Numbered from the stretch's first letter, positions 33,082 through 46,215 are shown. The stretch is DNA of 64,000 nucleotides from Platerodrilus igneus (GCA_036346225.1 JARFIW010000108.1:2976001-3040000); one strand, 5' to 3'. The notes: generated from the sequence alone by a model not told the origin. Made by a program: numbers and translations.

Positions 33082-36000
33082 ACTAAAAATTGCAAACTTT
33101 AAGCTTACACCACCTGTGTACTGAAATCTAAATTAAACCTAAAGAAATGAACACAATACGTCCTATGAGATTGAAATTAAAGCGCCCAATTAACATAGTG
33201 TAACATAAGTTTTCCTGATAATACAATACCATTCATTATCCCTGTCATTAACCACATCCCCTAGCGTATTCTGCTTCATGCATAATGCATTTATGTATAC
33301 TTAGTACAGGAATAACTACTATGCTAGTGCACGTGTGCATTTGTAAAGCGTCTATTGTTACATCTTATATAAAGCCTGTGCCTACTGAAGGATGCAAGCC
33401 AAACTACGTATCAAATTGAAATTTTACCTAAGAGCTTCAAAGGGTCTCGAAGGAAAGAGTTAAATTTCAATAATGGGATGCGCACGTGTTCGATTCTCAT
33501 CAGATAAAGGGTAATCTTAATTTAAGATTAAAGCGGTTTTTGAGACTGATAAATAGGGGTTGTTTTGTATTCCATTTTAAGAATGAATACATACGTTTAT
33601 TACTGTGCATACGTTACTGAAAACACTGAAATAACTGAAATAAATTACTTAAATCGAAAGCTCAATTTCAACGATTTAAAACAATCCGTAGACATAAACA
33701 CCAAAAGTCACACATTTGGAACGCTCTGCACATGCAGAATTAAAACAAACAACTAATGTTCAATCATAATTATTACCGGTATAAAAAGCTTTTCATTATA
33801 ACTCCAAACAACGTTCACAAGTAACTTTAATTTTACAATTAAAGCATGTAAGACAAATTCAAATTAAAATTAAAATTTTCCACATATAATGTTATAATAA
33901 AAAGGGGGAGGGGAGTTCGAATGTAGGAAGAATAAAATAGCTTTCACCCTTTTAAGTATTAACGTTCCAGAAATTCATTTGTGAGAATAACAAATTTAAA
34001 GCGGCAACCAATGTTAAAACCCGATAACATTTTATTATCAGAAATAATTACAAGGAACAAGGCGCGCGCGTAAACACCGTGGCTTAGGATATGGTAGAAG
34101 TTGAAGTAGTATAAGTTAGAGAAAATACGTGTTATAAGAAACGTTATAATGTTAGGGTAAGATAAGAATGTTTATTTGAAATAGAAAACCAAACATTGAT
34201 AGATTGTGAGGTGGCTTTGAGTTTGAAAAAGGTGCATTACCAATGATATACAGGTATCGATCTTATATTCTTGGAATATTTTAATGAGAAGTGTCAATTC
34301 TAAGCCAGGTAGGGCCTTTCCTTGAATTTAAGCTTGGATATTGTTTGTAACGGTCTAAGCATGAAGTAAGGAGGTGGAGGAATAGCGTTAAATACCTGGA
34401 ATTTCCAACAACAAAAGTTTAACAAGTTTAACAACTTTAAACAAATTAGTGCAATTATTATTTTAAATTATTAAAATAGAAATTAACTTAGAAAAGTACT
34501 TGTAAAAATTTAGTAGTAGTGAAGATTTTTCTTACGTAAAGAACAAATATAATTTTATTTTATTGTTAGGTATTAAACAATTAATTTTAATTAGGATTTC
34601 ATCATCATCAGCATGCAAATATTACATAGATAATCTACAAATCTTCAATTAAAAATCATATAAATATGGGCACAGAACGCCTAAAAGTGATTTTATACTT
34701 TGATATACAAGTGAAAATAAGCTATCAGCACGCTAGTTTGCATAAAAGTAATGAAATTAGTAAAACTCAAATAAAAGTTATGTTTGTAATCGAAATTTGA
34801 AAGTTTTCAAACTGTTTTATTAAATCTAAGGGTAAGAATTTAATTTAACCTATATTTATACAATTTTATAGAGCTTTTGGTTTAATACTACGTCGGAGTT
34901 AATTATTGTGTTATTATTTGACGTCTACATCTTTAAATTCCACTATTTTAAATTTTACGTAATAGTTTGGTTCAACGTCGTGGTCAATACTATTTAATTG
35001 CTATTTTAGTTTTACTTTTAAAACTACTTTGACATTTTGGTTTTATGTCGGGTTTAATACTATTTAATTGTACATCGAGGTTTAGCACTATTTTAAATTC
35101 TAAATTTTTAATACTACGTCTGGGAGCAAACCATTAATAACAAGTTACTTGTGCTGTACAGAAAATAATCCAAATTAAAGATTCATTTTGCTAAGCGAGT
35201 AGAATCAGACATTTTTACGTTCTAAATCAACCTCTCTGAATTTTACTTTCAGAGCTTTACTTTACAAAACTTGACCTTACGGTATACCGATCCTCTATTA
35301 CTCGGTTCTACCGCTGTATTAATCTCTCGCATGATTACATTTTGAACTTTTCCTATTATTGGCTTGCAAATTATTAATTTCTATTTTTCGTAAGATGTAA
35401 TTTAATTCCTCTTTTTAATACTACGTCCGGAGATTTTGTCATGGTACATTCTTTCGATTGGGTTTATGGAATAAATCACTTGTGGTATCATGTGATTTAC
35501 TTAGGTTAACGTTCGTGTTTCCTTTTGCTGTTAGAAATGTAAAATGAATACATGGTAACATTTTATATTGTACGGCATGATTAAACCACCTGTAATTTGA
35601 TATTCATGAATTTCCCTTAATAAGCGTCTGAGTTCTTACATTGTATGAACATTAAAGTATCCGTAGTTTTCTTTGTATTGCAACTATTTAACATTGACTT
35701 TGATTTATGTTACTAAAATTTGTAGAAACCTTTCATATATTTAGAATAATAATGATACGGTACATGCCTATTAAAAATCCATATTTATTTACCTCATAAT
35801 TGTAGTTTTCTTAAAATGACAATTCCGCTGTAAAAATTTACCGAAATAAATATTTTGTTAATCCCTTCTGTAGTTTAGAATAATTTATGAACCTAAATTC
35901 TGTTCCAATACGTATTTAACAAAAAATTTTTAATTTATAATATTAATAAGACTAACTATTTATTGAAATGTCTTGAATACTAAACACATATATATGAAAT

Positions 36001-36189
36001 CAGACTATATAGAGTATATCAATATTGAGTTTGTTATATTATATTTCATGTTTAAAAAATTTACTGCCTCGTTGCTTTAAAAACCCTTTCAGTACTTATT
36101 TAAATTTCCTTTGTACATTTCTATAATTTCTATAATTTCAAACCGCGTAGATAAGCAACCAACTTTACTTGTACTTTATTTAATTCAAG
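33082..36189. other. AT-rich sequence with a weak short-repeat patch
   Basis: No gene recognised. Between 34880 and 35120, and again at 35415, variants of TTTAATACTACGTC and AATACTATTTAA recur about every 70-100 bp, an imperfect short-period repeat. Confidence 0.45.
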
Positions 36190-37465
36190 ATCTGTATTTT
36201 ATGTTTACACCTCTGGTTCCTTATCTATACATGTATACCTTTAAAGATGACATATCATTCGTGAGTGTGCTAGAAGTTTGTTGAACGAAATAGAATTTGT
36301 GCATTTTAGTTAAAGTTGTCGTTCACTTTAAAAAACAAAAGTTGTATTTCGTCCATTGTTTGTTTAGTTTATGTAAAACCAACAATTTTAGTGATCTTTT
36401 CATAAACAAGTGTTCGTTTGCTGTTGAAAACATCAAAACTACCTTAAGTGAGATATGACATGATAACTAGTGATACCAAGCAGTTTTAATCCTACAATAA
36501 TAAACGGAACACGAAGTGAAGAACAGCGTTAAATTGGTGGATTACTACGGTAAGAAAGTGATTGAGTTGTTTACGTTTATATACATGGCATTTATTTTAA
36601 AACAACGAATGAAGGTGTTGTGACTTTTATTTATAAACTTTTATTAAACTAAAATATTTAAGCCTGACCCACTCGGGGATGAGTACGAAGGTGTTACAAA
36701 AGAAAGAAAGTACACAAATTACGGTTAACGAAATATACGAGAAATTATGGATGGAGTAAACAAAAATTTGGAAACCAGTTTTTTATGCGGAGAAGCACTA
36801 AAATTATTGGCGAAAACACAATTCCAATAAGTAACCGCAAAACAAAAATTTACAGAAAATCTCTATGTAACGGAACAATAAAACGGATACAACATCAAAA
36901 CAAGGATGTGTACAAAGAGTCGGATCCACGTTGGGCGCCAAATATGTTACGGTATATTGTTCGGATAAGGAAGTGAGTAACGAAAGTAACGTAGGTAGTC
37001 CGCACCGATTACCACAACAAAAAAAGGAAGTGAAAGTAATGCCGCGCTGACTAACTAGTCGTAGAGGGGGGGTTCGTAGAAAAAAAAGGAAAAACCCCCA
37101 ATGCCGATTTGTTCCGAAGGATTTTACACAATAGTTCAAGTTGAAGTTTGTCAGCCCTTTTATCTCAGAATATTCACTTTGGTGTCCGATTTTTTTAATT
37201 ATAGTTTTTTTCGGTTGATTTAGTATTCAATGCAGTGTCTCGTTAAAGAAGTTTATAAACAAAAGTCACAACACCTTCATTCGTTGTTATTAAATAAATG
37301 TCACATATATAAACGTAAACCAAATAATCACTTTCTTACCGTAGTATGTAGGAATTCTATCTTGCTTAACAAACTTCTACCACACTCATGAATGATACGT
37401 CTACATTAAACGTATGCATGTATAGATAAGGAACCAGAAAGTATCAAACTTGCAGACCTTAAATT
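36190..37465. repeat. Fold-back element with ~200-bp arms
   Basis: The right arm (37245-37465) is the reverse complement of two left segments, 36190-36290 and 36540-36640. Mirrored blocks are CTGGTTCCTTATCTATACATG, AGAAGTTTGTT, TACTACGGTAAGAAAGTGAT, GTTTACGTTTATATA and CGAATGAAGGTGTTGTGACT. The left arm is split by about 245 bp of unrelated sequence. The centre carries an LTR/PBS junction (36927-36945). Confidence 0.8.
36927..36940 (-). other. tRNA-Lys primer-binding site at an LTR edge
   Basis: The minus strand reads TGGCGCCCAACGTG, exactly complementary to the 3' end of tRNA-Lys including CCA. Four bases outward a TGTTAC motif (36945) could be the LTR end. Only this edge of the retroelement was identified; no gag or pol is visible. 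Confidence 0.6.
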
Positions 37466-37694
37466 AACTAAAGGACAAGTAAAGATGGTTGCCTATCAAC
37501 GCGGATTGAAGTTATACAAATATAGCAAAGTAAATTTGAACAAATCGGAACTGAAAGAGTTTTTAAAGTAACGAGGCAAATTTTTAAATGTGAAATAGAA
37601 CGTAATAGGTTATCTGTTGTTACCTTCTACGCGGCATAATTACCCGCCATTTTGTAACATATACCGACCACGTTTTACGGATGGTGCAATCGCT

Positions 37695-38170
37695 ATCTAA
37701 GCCAAATTTACATGCACAATTTAAGTAAAATCAAATTACTCACGTGATGGGTATCTCGGAACTTAATCTCAGGATCCAGCGGTGGTTAAGTTGGGTTGGG
37801 TTACGCCATGTTGAACTTCAAATTGCCATCCGTCCTTTACGTAACTTTTATTACACTTGTAGGGGGTCGGAAGGAGATAAGGTACCAGGTATAACAAAAA
37901 TAAAGTACAGGGAGCCTACATACTTATTCCTTAAAAAAAAACACACACACCGCCCAGATAGTTGTTGCCTGGGCTAGGCCTCGTGGCTTGGTCACCGCTT
38001 TCGACACGCGCGCACCTCCGCATTCCCTCTGCGCAGACGCGACTGTCAGCGACGACGGAAGTTAGCATTATTAATTTAAAAAATACGCGGCAATTAACTT
38101 ATAAATTTTATCTAAATCTAAAACATGATACATTGCCTTTTTGGCATGTAACACTGTTCAAAATTAAGTT
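37695..38170. repeat. Dispersed repeat, copy 2 (partner at 1131-1600)
   Basis: Same orientation and about the same length as 1131-1600, with a longer CG-rich middle and a CA run at 37944-37951. The 77- and 80-codon frames here are not shared with the other copy. Confidence 0.6.
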
Positions 38171-39904
38171 TCCTTTTTTTGCGTCCAATTTTTACTTACC
38201 GTAACGCCCACGCGTTACAACATTACTCAGTCATCGTTTAATTTTGCCTGAATTGCATCCGTCAGTATGAAGAAATCGAATGACCACGTACTTCACACTT
38301 AGCTGGAGGGTATGTTGTTCTGGGCATGTTTGCGTGATTAGTGCGCGCTCAGAACTGACAACTACAACAAGACGTAATCGACAGACATACTAGAGATACT
38401 GCGGGACACATCAGCGCACAGCACCATCGGATTTTCACTGTAGTTTTAATTTTGCGACCGTTCGGATCTTGAAAAATAGCCATCGTATATTATTGTAGCG
38501 AAGTTTAATCTACCTTTGACTAGAATAATTACATTAAAACGTAAACCAAGCGTTTGTATACAAAAAATGGTTGATAGGTCCTGTGACACGACTTCTTTCA
38601 TATGGACTTGAGCTTTATTAACCATACAATGGGAAATATCCAGAATATTATACATAAAATCTAGTATGTTCTCGAAATAATTAGAACAATTGAATAAGGT
38701 ATAAAAAGTCGTTAAAGGGTTTTGAAATTCTATTCTAATTGAAGTTTTGGTTACATTATTGCGTTTTTTATTCGAGCTATGACGTCATGATATAAATTAT
38801 TTAAGTGATCGATATAAGTTATTGTAGTGATCATATCAAATTAATATAAATTAATTTAAGTGCATCTATATAACTAATTAAGAAGTTAGCGTCGTAGTGT
38901 TAAGAAGTTAGTATTTGTACTGTTAGCGATTAGCTGGAAAGAAATTGTTGTGAGAGCTTTTTAGAATTTCCTTGCAACTACGATGCAGATATTAAAGAAT
39001 TGACATTGCAAAAGATTTTTCGTTACAACATCAATGAAGAGATTAACACAGGATAGGTTAGCATGGAAAGCTCCATTGAACCAGTGTGTGAACCGAGCGC
39101 ATAACAACAATTTGTAATATTTTTTAAAATATCTCATAACTTTTGATTTGTTTTATTTAGCACCACACTCGACTTTCGAAATTATAAAATGATATTTCGA
39201 ATTATTTAGAACCCTTTTTTGTTAAATCACTATCTGCCTTCAGCTGTCATTTCGCGTATTTGACGTAGCCTGCTAATAATATTCTACGGAAGTATTGGTC
39301 TAGAACAGTCTCTTATGTGTAACAATTACAACACTGAATTAAATAAAACCACTCGTAAACATCTGCTCCTACGAGCATGTGCCGCTTGCATTCCTTACTT
39401 CCAGGTGTTACTTTGGGCCAATTTTGTGTTTTATTACCTGGTGGTATAATTTTGTAATTTAACAGTAATTTCCTGTAGCCTAAGCGAGGGTAAATGGATA
39501 CAAGTAAGGCGTGTAGTTTATATTATTACAAATAACTGTCGGTATATTGCATTAATGATTTAAAAATCAAAACACAGAATGTGGGGAACGTAGTGGAGTT
39601 GATAGATATTTAGATAGCTATTGTAAATTACAGAAAATGACGCCAGGTGTCAATCTGTGAACGCAGGAACGTGTTTCTAATTAATAGTTTGCCCTTGGTA
39701 TTTAAACTTCTCGATATAAATAAATTGTACAACTTTCTACCAAGGTGTTTTATCATACAATATTTCTTCGCATTATGTTGATAACAAAAGGCGAGGGGGG
39801 TGTTAGTAAGTTAATTTAATTTGCGAAGGGTCAGTAATCGAGACATCCAACTAGAGCAACGTTTATTATCGAAATCACGCAATCACTTACCCTTGGGTTA
39901 GAAC
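38171..39904. other. AT-rich sequence, no firm feature
   Basis: A short open stretch near 39030-39115 reads MKRLTQDRLAWKAPLNQCVN before a stop, which has the look of a LINE C-terminus (D-R-x-x-W pattern), but it is too short to assign. Confidence 0.3.
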
Positions 39905-40280
39905 TGTAACACCCAATAGGGTGGTTTACGACAACGACCAATTGTGTCCCTGCTTCCCTTAATAACGAGCGAATTGTCTTCCTTCCTTTACCTAGTGTAA
40001 CTATAATACGATACGCGAACGAGACAATCGAGTATTATCCTCCACACACAGATCACAAAAATTACGAATGCGAATTTTTATTGCTAAGAGCAACGACGCC
40101 CACTCTTCGAAATGCGTATTAGTTCTTCTTAAGACCGACCCAAGGCTTTCGCGGTGTCTGGGACAGCGCTTTTTGTTGTAGAAAGCATTTCTTTCAGCGT
40201 AAAACCATGAACCCTGAGAAGAACAACACTGTTTATTTCTCACAATTCCGCATAGTTAAATTTTACGAACACTGATTTCA
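39905..40280 (+). mobile_element. Possible LTR fragment (376 bp)
   Basis: The block starts TGTAACACCCAATAGGG, typical of a U3 end, and ends GATTTCA. Three bases later comes TGGCGACCGCC, a TGG-initiated primer-binding-site-like motif. No second LTR or target-site duplication was found, and no gag or pol follows, so this is tentative. Confidence 0.35.
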
Positions 40281-40928
40281 AGGTGGCGACCGCCACTACA
40301 ATCAACTACAATAAATTGTTTGTTCCTAAAAACACGACAAATAATACTTTATGAGGGTGCAACGCTTTCTTTTTATAACCGGCCGTCAATATCTGATCGA
40401 CATTGCACTTCATCGATTACAGGATAGTATGGGACAAAATTTGAATGTAAATGAACAAAGGAGGTTGTTTGAAAGGATGTGGTAATAATTTTATAGTCTT
40501 TACAATTCGAACCATGCGTTTCTGTTTCATACTACTAGTGATCATCCTGTCTCAAGCGTTTTTTTGTCCCATATCCCAGATATTACAATTTTCAATTTTT
40601 AAATTATCCCTAACTTTATATTGTTTATTATCGGCCCAGTAATAGTTCAAAATTTTCCGTTTAAATATTTATTTCAAATTTCACTAAAGTATACCCATTA
40701 CCGTAATTAATACTGTAATTAAACTTAATAACCAAACAATGATGTTAAATTAAATCAATGTTGTCAGCTGGAGCTGTTGCAAACCTCCAAAACTACAACA
40801 GTTATTTAAATTATGCTAAGAATAAAATATCGTCCCTATAGGCATAAAACCACAACAATTGCGTTTTCCTCTTGTAACGCTGGCGCGTTTCTTTAGTTAA
40901 AGATGATGTGTTAAAAATGTATTTAATA
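40281..40928. other. AT-rich sequence, nothing recognised
   Basis: A 63-codon hydrophobic + frame (40451-40642) has no family resemblance and ordinary local composition. Confidence 0.4.
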
Positions 40929-43191
40929 GTGTAGGATTGCTAGTTTAAAATTTTATTAAGGATACACCGCGTAGTAATAGTAGTAGTAGTAGGTGGCGCT
41001 ATAACTAAACACACCAAGTGGCCCCTCTCATGGTGCTTTTTCTGGTGCGGTGACTACGAAGCACGGAAACGGTTTTTAGGTATAACAAGGTCAGACATAC
41101 TAAAGAGATCACTTCTCCGAACTTAACCGCACGCGCGTCCGATCTCATCGAGTGCTAATAGTAAAATCTCTTCTTTTAAGATGCTTTATTCTTACAATTA
41201 CAGTATCCCACCACGTTAACTGCACTAACCACAGCCATATTCTTTTAGCCTGGGAACGCAAACGTGTGCGGTTTACATGTCATAACCCATGGGATAATGT
41301 TCTGGAATTCGTGGGAAACTATAATCGTAAAACTTACACATAAAAACTTAAATTAAGGATGGGGAAAAAACTTTTCCATGCTTTAAAATTTTTTAAGTTT
41401 AAATATTAAAATAAAATGTAAAGCCAAAGAGGTGCAATAACTCGCTCACCGCCCATAAAATGGTTCCCTCTCTAAATATTTTTATAGTGTGGGACTGCTA
41501 GTTTAAAATTTTAGTAAGGATACACCGCGTAGTAATAGTAGTAGCAGTAGTAGGTGGCGCTATAACTAAACACAGCAAGTGCCCCCCGTCATGGTGCTTT
41601 TTCTAGTGCGGTGACTACGAAGCACGGAAACGGTTTTTAGGTATAACAAGGTCAGACATACTAAAGAGATCACTTCTCCGAACTTAACCGCACACGCGTC
41701 CGATTTCATCGAGTGCTAATAGAAAAACCTCTTTTTTTAAAATGCTTTATTCTTACAATTACAGTATCTCACCACGTCAACTGCACTAACCACAGCCATA
41801 TTCTTTTAGCCTGGAAACGCAAACGTGTGCGGTTTACATGTCATAACCCATGGGATAATGTTCTGGAATTCGTGAGAAACTATAATCGCAAAACTTACAC
41901 GTAAAAACTTAAATTAAGAATGGAGAAAAAACTTTTCCATGCTTTAAAATTTTCTAAGTTTAAATATTAAAATAAAATGTAAAGCCAAAGAGGTGCAATA
42001 ACTCGCTCACCGCCCATAAAATGGTTCCCTCTCTAAATATTCTTATAGTGTGGGACTGCTAGTTTAAAATTTTAGTAAGGATACACCGCGTAGTAATAGT
42101 AGTAGCAGTAGTAGGTGGCGCTATAACTAAACACACCAAGTGGCCCCTCGTCATGGTGCTTTTTCTGGTGCGGCCCAAATCTATGACGACGAAGCACAGA
42201 AACAGTTTTAGGTATAACAAAATCAGACATGACTAAAGAGATCACTTCTCTGAACTTAACCGCACGCGCGTCCGATCTCATCGAATGCTAATAGTAAAAT
42301 CTCTTCTTTAAGATGCTTTATTCTTACAATTACAGTATCTCACCACGTTAACTGCACTAACCACAGCCATATTCTTTTAGCCTGGGAAACGCAAACGTGT
42401 GCGGTTTACATGTCATAACCCATGGGATAATGTTCTGGAATTCGTGGAAACTATAATCGTAAAACTTACACGTAAAAACTTAAATTAAGAATGGAGAAAA
42501 AACTTTTCCATGCTTTAAAATTTTCTAAGTTTAAATATTAAAATAAAATGTAAAGCCAAAGAGGTGCAATAACTCGCTCACCGCCCATAAAATGGTTCCC
42601 TCTCTAAATATTCTTATAGTGTGGGACTGCTAGTTTAAAATTTTAGTAAGGATACACCGCGTAGTAATAGTAGTAGCAGTAGTAGGTGGCGCTATAACTA
42701 AACACAGCAAGTGCCCCCCGTCATGGTGCTTTTTCTAGTGCGGCCCAAATCTATGACGACGAAGCACAGAAACAGTTTTTAGGTATAACAAAATCAGACA
42801 TTGAAAAGGGACCACTTCTCTGAACTTAACCGCACGCACGTCCGATCTCATCGAATGCTAATAGTAAAATCTCTTCTCTTAAGATGCTTTATTTTTACAA
42901 TTATATTATCCCACCACGTCAACTGTGCTAACCACAGCCACATTGTTTTAGCCCGGGAACGCAAACGTATGCGGTTTACATGTCATAACCTATGGAATAA
43001 TGTTCTGGAATTTGTGGGAAAGTATAATCGTGAAACTTACTCGTATAAACTTAAATTACGGATGGGGAAAAAAACTTTTCCATGCTGGGTTTTAAAATCC
43101 CCTAAGTTTAAATATTAAAATAAAATGTAAAGTCAAAGAGGTACAACAACTCCCTCACTGCCCATAAATGGTCCCCTCTCTAAATATTCTC
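40929..43191 (+). repeat. Tandem array, four ~560-573 bp monomers
   Basis: Monomers start at GTGTRGGAYTGCTAG: 40929, 41487, 42048 and 42619. Each contains a GTAGTAATAGTAGTA microsatellite, AGGTGGCGCTATAAC, a CGCACGCGYGTCCGAT block and a small palindrome GGGGAAAAAACTTTTCC, and ends CCCTCTCTAAATATT. Monomers are very similar; copy 4 is the most divergent at its end. A 63-codon frame (start ATGCTAATAG) is open in copies 1, 2 and 4 but broken in copy 3, so it is probably not a gene. A single diverged copy lies inverted at 26480-26880. Confidence 0.9.
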
Positions 43192-43599
43192 TGTGCCACT
43201 TGCCAATTCGACTCCGCAGCTAGCAGTTGACCACCATGCTCCTCGTTTATCTCATTTCCTTTGGGGAAGTGGATGCTTAGGAGCTTGTAGGGTTTCCGCT
43301 ACACTATTTGTTCACTCTCCGTTCTCCTTTTAAAGTGCTTAACAGTTGCCTACTTTTACATCTAAGCATTTTTTATCAATCTGGCAGATTCCAACATGAA
43401 GCTTAACTCCTTGCAGTACTTTGCTATGCTTTAATTCTTTTTTGAATTTTTTTCTAACTACTCTGATGATGTCCCTCGTTCATGGGTGCCAAAATGGTAC
43501 CAAACTGAAAAGCTTAAAATTTCCTGCTTCGCAATAAAGTTTGTCTTGGTACTCAGCTGTTTTCTGCAATTCAACTAACTACCAAAAAAAATAGCTGCT
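43192..43599. other. Non-coding, possible convergent 3'UTR
   Basis: Less AT-rich than its surroundings, with an AATAAA at about 43532 followed by a GT-rich stretch, as in a + strand transcript end. No coding exon was identified for it. Confidence 0.25.
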
Positions 43600-44184
43600 T
43601 GGGTAAATCACATACATTTATTACATACTCAGAGAACAATACACGTCAAATCATAAGTAAACTTGTCGCTCACACATTATTTATACATTATATACATCCC
43701 CTTTCAAAATAATACATTTCGAAAACAATAATTCCCCAGATTAATTATTTCCAATTGATTATCCGAGAAAGTAACAGGGCTTTACCACATGTTTTACTTT
43801 AACCTTGGCTTAATAAGAGCTCCTAGTCAAACCTTAACCTTTCGTGCTAGTTTTCGCACATCAAACAGAAAAAAGTCCCTTTTACTTTGTACAAAAATAT
43901 AAATATTACTACTATCATAAACCCCCTTTTTTTAACATAAATTCCCACATAAAAATACAGTAAAATAATACAACAGAAAAGTTCAATCTGTCACGAAGTT
44001 TGTCCTTTTAGTTCATTAATTATACCCACAATGCATAAAAGACATTACACCAGTTTATACACATCGACAATAAAAAGCAACAGGTACCTGGATACTATTC
44101 CTGCATACGACTTGCGATCATTTCCGCAGAAACTGCGGCATACAAGAACACCCCAACCTGACTTGCAATAACTATAACTGCCAG
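43600..44184 (-). CDS. Possible terminal exon with 3'UTR; hydrophobic C-tail
   Basis: On the minus strand an acceptor-like ATGCTTGCAG precedes 30 codons (44184-44095) ending in TAG. The peptide reads LAVIVIASQVGVFLYAAVSA and then EMIASRMQE, which would form one membrane-spanning segment with a short polar tail. About 475 bases downstream AATAAA (43617-43622 on the minus strand) could end the transcript. I do not recognise the family, the polypyrimidine tract is weak, and no upstream exon was found. It may be a chance open stretch. Confidence 0.25.
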
Positions 44185-44399
44185 CTGCAAGCATTTGACC
44201 ACAAAATCAACTCATCTACCAGTTTGAAAGTGCATTCAAACTTCCCAAGCTCTGGCTACTAATTCTATTGACTGTTAGTACACAACCAAATTGACCAACC
44301 ATTGACATTTACTCCATTTCTATTTGTAGACTTTTACACACTTAGTGCAAATTAAAATTAAAACAATCTCTACTTACGTAGAGTACTCTTTTATTCAAC

Positions 44400-44850
44400 T
44401 CGTTACAGTATTTTACTTTTGGAGCCATCAGCTGGTTGTAGAAAGCTTTACGCTATTCGAACTCGGAGACTAAGAAACTTCTCCACCGATTTCTTGGTGT
44501 TTATATATCCTTCTTCCCCTCTTCGAAGCATGTTAGAATTCTTCAAACTTTCTACAATACAAACACTTCCAACGGTTACCCAATTCTTAAAACACTTGAA
44601 CATCACAAACACGCACGCCTAACTAACCGATTTTCGTCGAAATCCAATACCACTTTCTTAAAACAACCATGTCCAAACTCCAATCAACGAAAGCTATGAT
44701 TTTAAACTACGCCCCTCATGTAACACATGTTATCCCCATTCCGCTCTAACATACACTTTAAAATCACCTTTCTCTTATTTTGTTCTCTCTCCACTAAACC
44801 TTGTATTCTTAATCTATCTAACTTCTACGCATGCTATCAAATAACCTCTC
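44400..44850 (+). pseudogene. LINE C-terminal remnant (tentative)
   Basis: Broken + frames (e.g. 44419-44622) read RTRRLRNFSTDFLVF, LEFFKLSTIQTLPT and VTQFLKHLN, followed by a stretch like FKLRPSCNTCYP. The order resembles the region after RT in some LINEs (Q-R-R-F-L block, L-x-L-x-x-L-x-x-R-R block, then a terminal F-x-x-P block). Similarity is weak. Confidence 0.35.
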
Positions 44851-46215
44851 TTTTTTTCTTCGTTTGCAAGAATACAAGATGTATTCTGTTCATAGACTGA
44901 AGACCTTCTCAGTAGCTTAATTTTTAAGACACTACCTGTTTCCCAAAAGTGATTATACCCTGCAGAATAGTTTTGGTAGTAGGTGCATCACCGCCGTATT
45001 CACGTCGATAATTACGCTGAACTGTGATCATTGAACTCGATTGAATAAACTAAATCACACACTGAACTTTCTACTGTGGTGTAGCCATGCTGGTGAGTGG
45101 CGCCTGCAGGCTGGCGGACGCAGTAGCACTCTTCCCCCACCAATCTCGCTCCAAGACCACGCATTGCAATCAAATATTAGCAAAACAATCTTGACAATAT
45201 ACTGAACTCAAATTCAAAATCTGAAAGTTTATTACTGGTTTCGTTTTTTAATTATGATTATTTTAAATGAAGGAGTTCTTTTATAAAATCCCTGTATTAT
45301 GGTTAGTGCAGAATCAATGTCCTTGGTATGCTACAAACGCCATAAAATAATTAGAAAACGCTGCAATTTCAACGCTATCATAATCTACATCGGATCCTAA
45401 CGATTAGTAAAATTAATTCATCTATTCAGGACCTGTGATTGGTAGAATTCTAAAACCAGATGATTCCTTTCTTTCATAAGCTTTTCTAAATAGAAGTAAC
45501 CGACTTTTGATTATCAACAATTCTTCCCTATAATTAGCGACATAACGGTGTTATAAACAAATGCGGATTGTGTATATACCATTGTTAACAAAAGGTATGA
45601 CGTACGCCATCTGCAATATGGAACACTTCATAAAACTACACAAAATATTTAAGAAAATTATTACTCTGAAGCCTTTTTTAGGTCTTGCATCCCAGTTATT
45701 ACTTTAAGTGGTATTACTTGAATGTACTCGGTACATTGTTATTACATTCGTACTCGAAACAACAATAAAAAAAGATATTAGGTTTCCGTTTTAGCACAGT
45801 TGGAGTCTTAGGTTTGCAAGAAAATTATACACATCTAAATTGTTACAGTTACAATTAGCGCTAAGTAATAAACTTGTACGAAAAAGAATGCTGGTAAACT
45901 GTGGGAAGGAATGTAAAGAATGTATTGAGCTTTGTTTCCTAAGGAACTGATGCGTGACAGGAAACATTATTATTATAAGGGTAACCACACTTCTTCAGAG
46001 TTCTTGATTGTTGTGTGCATTCTGTCAGCTGTTATTTTAATTTGCGTTTGCGGTTAGAATTTCAACGTTTGTTGAATTATAAGGTTAATTTTTTTAAAAA
46101 GTTCTTCAGTTGTTATGGTTGGTTCAACAAACCAAGAGGGTTAAATTATAAAATACCCTTAACCATGCAGTATTTTAAAGTAGACTCGTATTTCTATCAT
46201 TAAGTAGGATTTGTC
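44851..46215. other. Mostly AT-rich; one GC-rich patch
   Basis: Bases 45070-45165 are GC-rich. The + frame is open from ATG 45087 (MLVSGACRLADAVALF) for about 35 codons and contains a donor-like CTG|GTGAGT. It cannot be assigned. The rest shows nothing. Confidence 0.3.

Noticed and set aside
37962..38204. 80-codon frame in the CG-rich repeat
   Set aside because: Not preserved in the partner copy at 1131-1600.
41152..43118. 63-105 codon frame repeated in the 0.56-kb array
   Set aside because: Broken by a frameshift in copy 3 and absent from the diverged copy at 26.5 kb; explained by recent tandem duplication.
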